A program made the position numbers and the translations under genes. From assembly GCF_900496995.4 (NCBI RefSeq), contig NC_044014.1:10139001-10203000 (forward strand): DNA of 64,000 nucleotides, written 5' to 3'. The notes beneath the pieces were generated by a model. It was not told the DNA's origin, did not search any database, and saw only the letters and a list, made by a program, of their open reading frames with translations. Positions 61,701 to 64,000 of this stretch are shown here, one piece after another (position 1 is the stretch's first letter; each line of letters begins with the position of its first letter). This stretch comes from Aquila chrysaetos chrysaetos (lineage: Eukaryota > Chordata > Aves > Accipitriformes > Accipitridae).

Positions 61701-63084
61701 GCACCTTTTGCTGTAATTTATCCCAACTTGAAAAAGATTGTGAATCACTCTAAAATTTTTATTTAATTCATTACCTTTATTTTCACTTTATGGCTTTATT
61801 AATCTATTTACATCTGACATTTTTTGCTTTCTTTATTATTTGAAGTTAAATACCTGTAATACTGAGTTTAATTCATATACAAGCTACTTTAAATATATAC
61901 ACAGAAAATTGCTTATTTATAAAAATAACAATTCAACTGAAAAAGATCGAGTAAAAATAAATCCTGTAGAAATTATTTTAAAGTATTGCATTGTTTTCTG
62001 CAAACACTGTCTGCATTGTTATTGTAGTATGATCTTAGCTGGGCCGTTAATGACTATTATGATTATATTTTAATCAAATATATGGCTCACATAAATCTAG
62101 TACAATTTGAAAATGTGATTGTCTGGGTCCATTTCTGTCTGCTTCTGGCATTCACTTTAAGATAATTGGGCCTTAAATATACTGATAGCTTGACTGTACA
62201 GTGGGAAGTGTCGTGGCTGCTGTTGCTCATTTTCTCTTGAAGCCTTCTGATAGAAAATGCATATTTGCTGTTTATTGTTTGTAATGTGTATTTTATATTT
62301 TCTCCCTCAGGTAGAATATAAGAAGGGACATGAAGAGAGAATTTCGAAGTTCACCTCTGTTGTAGACACTCCAGATATACTTCATGCAAAGGTTGGAGGA
62401 CAGCTTTCAAGTGGGGTAAGTGAAACAAAATAGGTTGACCTGGTTTTGACTCCACAATTGGCTCTTAGGACACTTATAAATCACTTAAAAATATGAACAT
62501 AGAGAAAAGTAAAACCCCTAATATTTTAAAGGCAGCTTCATTTTACCATTTAGTATTTAATACTTCCAGTTATAAAGACCATATTCAGTTCCAGGCCATT
62601 TTAGGGACTAGCTGGCTGTCAGAACTGAAGGCAGGGAACTAGTCTGTTCTATACGCAGCAACTGGGTGCCATGCAACGTAAAGAAGGAAGCTGCCTGACT
62701 AATATAAACAGAGCAGGCATCTTGCAGACAACTTTAGTATTTTTTTTAAGTGACTGTGATCCATTCTGTACTCTGAATAAGACACAGAGGTCCTGCAGAA
62801 GATATGTGGTCATGCAGATGAAGGCTACACTATAAAGATTCAGACTTCATGGTTCATCTTCCTTTTGGGAGATGACAGCCATCGAACACCTGACTTTGCA
62901 ACTTTAAGAATTGATTATGTGTGCAATCAAGATACATTTGATCTAATTGCTCCTGAACTGTCTTGGATTTTTACAGTTGAAATACACAGAAGACTTTGAA
63001 GAACAGAAAGGGAAAGGCAGCTTTCCTGCTATGATCACTCCAGCTTATCAAATAGCCAAGAGAGCGAATGAATTAGCCAGTGAT
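55658..63084 (+). CDS. NRAP: NRAP, nebulin-related anchoring protein (5' part, 8 exons)
   Basis: Coding segments 55658-55729, 55996-56090, 56783-56870, 59972-60076, 60622-60726, 61363-61470, 62311-62415 and 62977-63084 give the first 262 residues; the gene continues beyond the window (human protein about 1730 residues). Residues 6-57 form a complete LIM domain with zinc ligands C6, C9, H27, C30, C33, C36, C54 and H57. After a short linker come nebulin-type modules of about 35 residues, one per exon of 105 or 108 nt. The start [18 protein letters not shown] matches the mammalian N-terminus almost exactly. NRAP anchors actin filaments at myotendinous junctions and intercalated discs and helps assemble myofibrils. 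LASP1 and NEBL share the LIM-nebulin layout, but the repeats [18 protein letters not shown] and the CASP7 neighbourhood identify NRAP. Confidence 0.97.
55996..56090 (+). CDS. NRAP: NRAP exon 2 (LIM domain core)
   Basis: 95 nt, acceptor TATTTCCAG|, donor GC|GTAAGT. It encodes [16 protein letters not shown] through HEKKPYCQ, carrying H27, C30, C33, C36 and C54. Confidence 0.97.
56783..56870 (+). CDS. NRAP: NRAP exon 3 (end of LIM, linker; tandem donors)
   Basis: 88 nt, acceptor TTTTTTTAG|. It encodes [20 protein letters not shown], then [10 protein letters not shown]. Two donors stand 9 bp apart: GTG|GTAAGT after 56861 and GAG|GTAAGA after 56870. I use the second because the extra VSE gives an ungapped fit to the human linker as I recall it. 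Confidence 0.9.
58515..58575 (+). mobile_element. MIR-like SINE 3' part in NRAP intron
   Basis: GTCTGTACCTCTGTACTTAA followed by TTATAAAATGGGAATAATGG and TATACCTGC matches the MIR end (cctctgtgcctcagtttc, tgtaaaatggggataa-a, tacctacctc). Short and diverged. Confidence 0.45.
59972..60076 (+). CDS. NRAP: NRAP exon 4
   Basis: 105 nt (35 codons, phase 0), acceptor TTTTTTTTAAG|, donor CAG|GTAAGA. It encodes [20 protein letters not shown], then the module ending [11 protein letters not shown]. Confidence 0.94.
60622..60726 (+). CDS. NRAP: NRAP exon 5
   Basis: 105 nt, acceptor TTGTTTTGTAG|, donor GAT|GTAAGT. It encodes [20 protein letters not shown], then [14 protein letters not shown]. Confidence 0.95.
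61363..61470 (+). CDS. NRAP: NRAP exon 6 (nebulin module with [10 protein letters not shown])
   Basis: 108 nt, acceptor TTCATTTTCTAG|, donor AAT|GTAAGT. It encodes [20 protein letters not shown], then [14 protein letters not shown]. Paralogous to exon 8. Confidence 0.96.
62311..62415 (+). CDS. NRAP: NRAP exon 7
   Basis: 105 nt, acceptor TCTCCCTCAG|, donor GGG|GTAAGT. It encodes [20 protein letters not shown], then [15 protein letters not shown]. Confidence 0.96.
62977..63084 (+). CDS. NRAP: NRAP exon 8 (nebulin module with [10 protein letters not shown])
   Basis: 108 nt, acceptor GATTTTTACAG|, donor GAT|GTAAGT. It encodes [20 protein letters not shown], then [14 protein letters not shown], nearly identical to the mammalian repeat. 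Confidence 0.97.
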
Positions 63085-64000
63085 GTAAGTGTCCAAAGCA
63101 AAGTCCCTTTTTGGGAAGAAAAGAATAAATTGTCACACAAATTTTGGATTAAAATGTTTAGCATTGTGGAGTTATGCTAGCAGTGCACTTCATACACAGA
63201 TTTTTCAAGTGATTGTCTTTTGCAGGGACAAAGTTGAGTTTTATGCACAAAGAGAAAATTAGGCATTTCATTTGTGAATCAACACTCTGGATTTACCCAG
63301 TCTCCTGTTGCATACAACCGAGAAGGAAGAGAATAAGGAGTCAGCCAGAGGTCTTTGATTTTATTCTGCCCAACTCAGTATGAGTTTGAGGGGCTGAAGT
63401 GCAGCTCTAATTTACACAGCCACAATATTTCTGGGTGACCTTGTATCAGGGGAGGGCTGTGTTTGCAGAGCTCTGCTTTGCCGTGACTTTCCATGCTCTC
63501 AGTGGGTCCTTACAGTTCAAATTCTTCTATTCCTTCTTATGTGCTGTTGCAGGATGAGGCTTTTATGAACACAAGAAACTAGCTTCTTGAATAGCAATTA
63601 CATATATAAAGTATATACACACACATACACGCACACAAACACATGCATATATTTGACATAGGTATAGATTTATAAAACATAGCTTTCTATTCTGCTCATT
63701 TTACTCTCCTTACTGTTGGGTTTTTTTTTTAAACTCCTTGGTGTACTGATCTTTATTGGCTTTCTTTTCCTCTCCAAATACAACAAAACTACAACACAGC
63801 TGTATTCTTTAAAAAGCATTGTAAAAAGACATCAGTATTGCTTCAAACTGTACAGTTAATTGTGTTTTGTCATTGGAAGCTGAAAGGAAGACTGTTGGAG
63901 AGGATAACATATTGTGCTAACTCAATGGAAGTGAATGTAAAACATTATTAAGAGTCATTGAGGAAAATAAGAGATCTGTGATTTTGAAGGCAAAAGAAAC
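63085..64000. other. NRAP: Start of NRAP intron 8, runs off the window
   Basis: No exon was recognised after the donor at 63085. A TA/CA-rich microsatellite lies at about 63601-63655. Confidence 0.7.
63601..63655. repeat. TA/CA-rich microsatellite
   Basis: Interrupted TATATA/ACACAC units (ATACACACACATACACGCAC). Confidence 0.85.

Overview
This is a 64-kb piece of a vertebrate nuclear genome, almost certainly from a bird. It holds spliced genes with GT-AG introns, several CR1 retrotransposon 3' ends of the avian type, and a fragment of a repeat I recognise from many bird genomes (about 43.63-43.97 kb). There are no operons, CRISPR arrays or other bacterial features. No open reading frame longer than about 220 codons exists, because the real genes are split into exons of about 30-225 bp. 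I found these by joining reading frames to splice sites and checking that codon phase is kept across every junction.

Three genes are supported, in the order known from human 10q25 but inverted: PLEKHS1 (minus strand, coding exons 5.1-20.8 kb, 13 exons, 505 codons), CASP7 (minus strand, coding exons 27.1-47.6 kb, 6 exons, 309 codons, complete) and NRAP (plus strand from 55.66 kb, first 8 coding exons, 262 codons, running off the right edge). CASP7 and NRAP are head to head. CASP7 probably starts in a CpG island at about 48.8-49.86 kb. NRAP starts about 6 kb further right and is a muscle gene without a CpG island. The three genes are neighbours by conserved synteny and do not form a pathway: caspase-7 is an executioner protease, PLEKHS1 a PH-domain signalling adaptor, and NRAP a LIM/nebulin-repeat actin anchor of striated muscle.

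Region by region: 1-5.1 kb has no recognisable gene and is non-coding to the right limit of PLEKHS1's last exon. 5.1-20.9 kb is PLEKHS1. 20.9-25.7 kb is intergenic or PLEKHS1 5' sequence with an AT-rich tract and an old MIR-like SINE. 25.7-49.8 kb is CASP7 with a 16-kb intron after its first coding exon. 49.9-55.4 kb is intergenic and holds a decayed PIF/Harbinger transposase fragment. 55.4-64 kb is the 5' part of NRAP.

The points most worth a second look are a triple GAAA (IRF/ISRE-type) element in the CASP7 CpG island, the Harbinger transposase fossil at 51.29-51.65 kb, a YMSM (p85-SH2 type) motif in PLEKHS1 next to a CAGCAG tandem acceptor, tandem donors in NRAP exon 3, and CR1 elements lying very close to splice sites. 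I see no wholly new biological system here.
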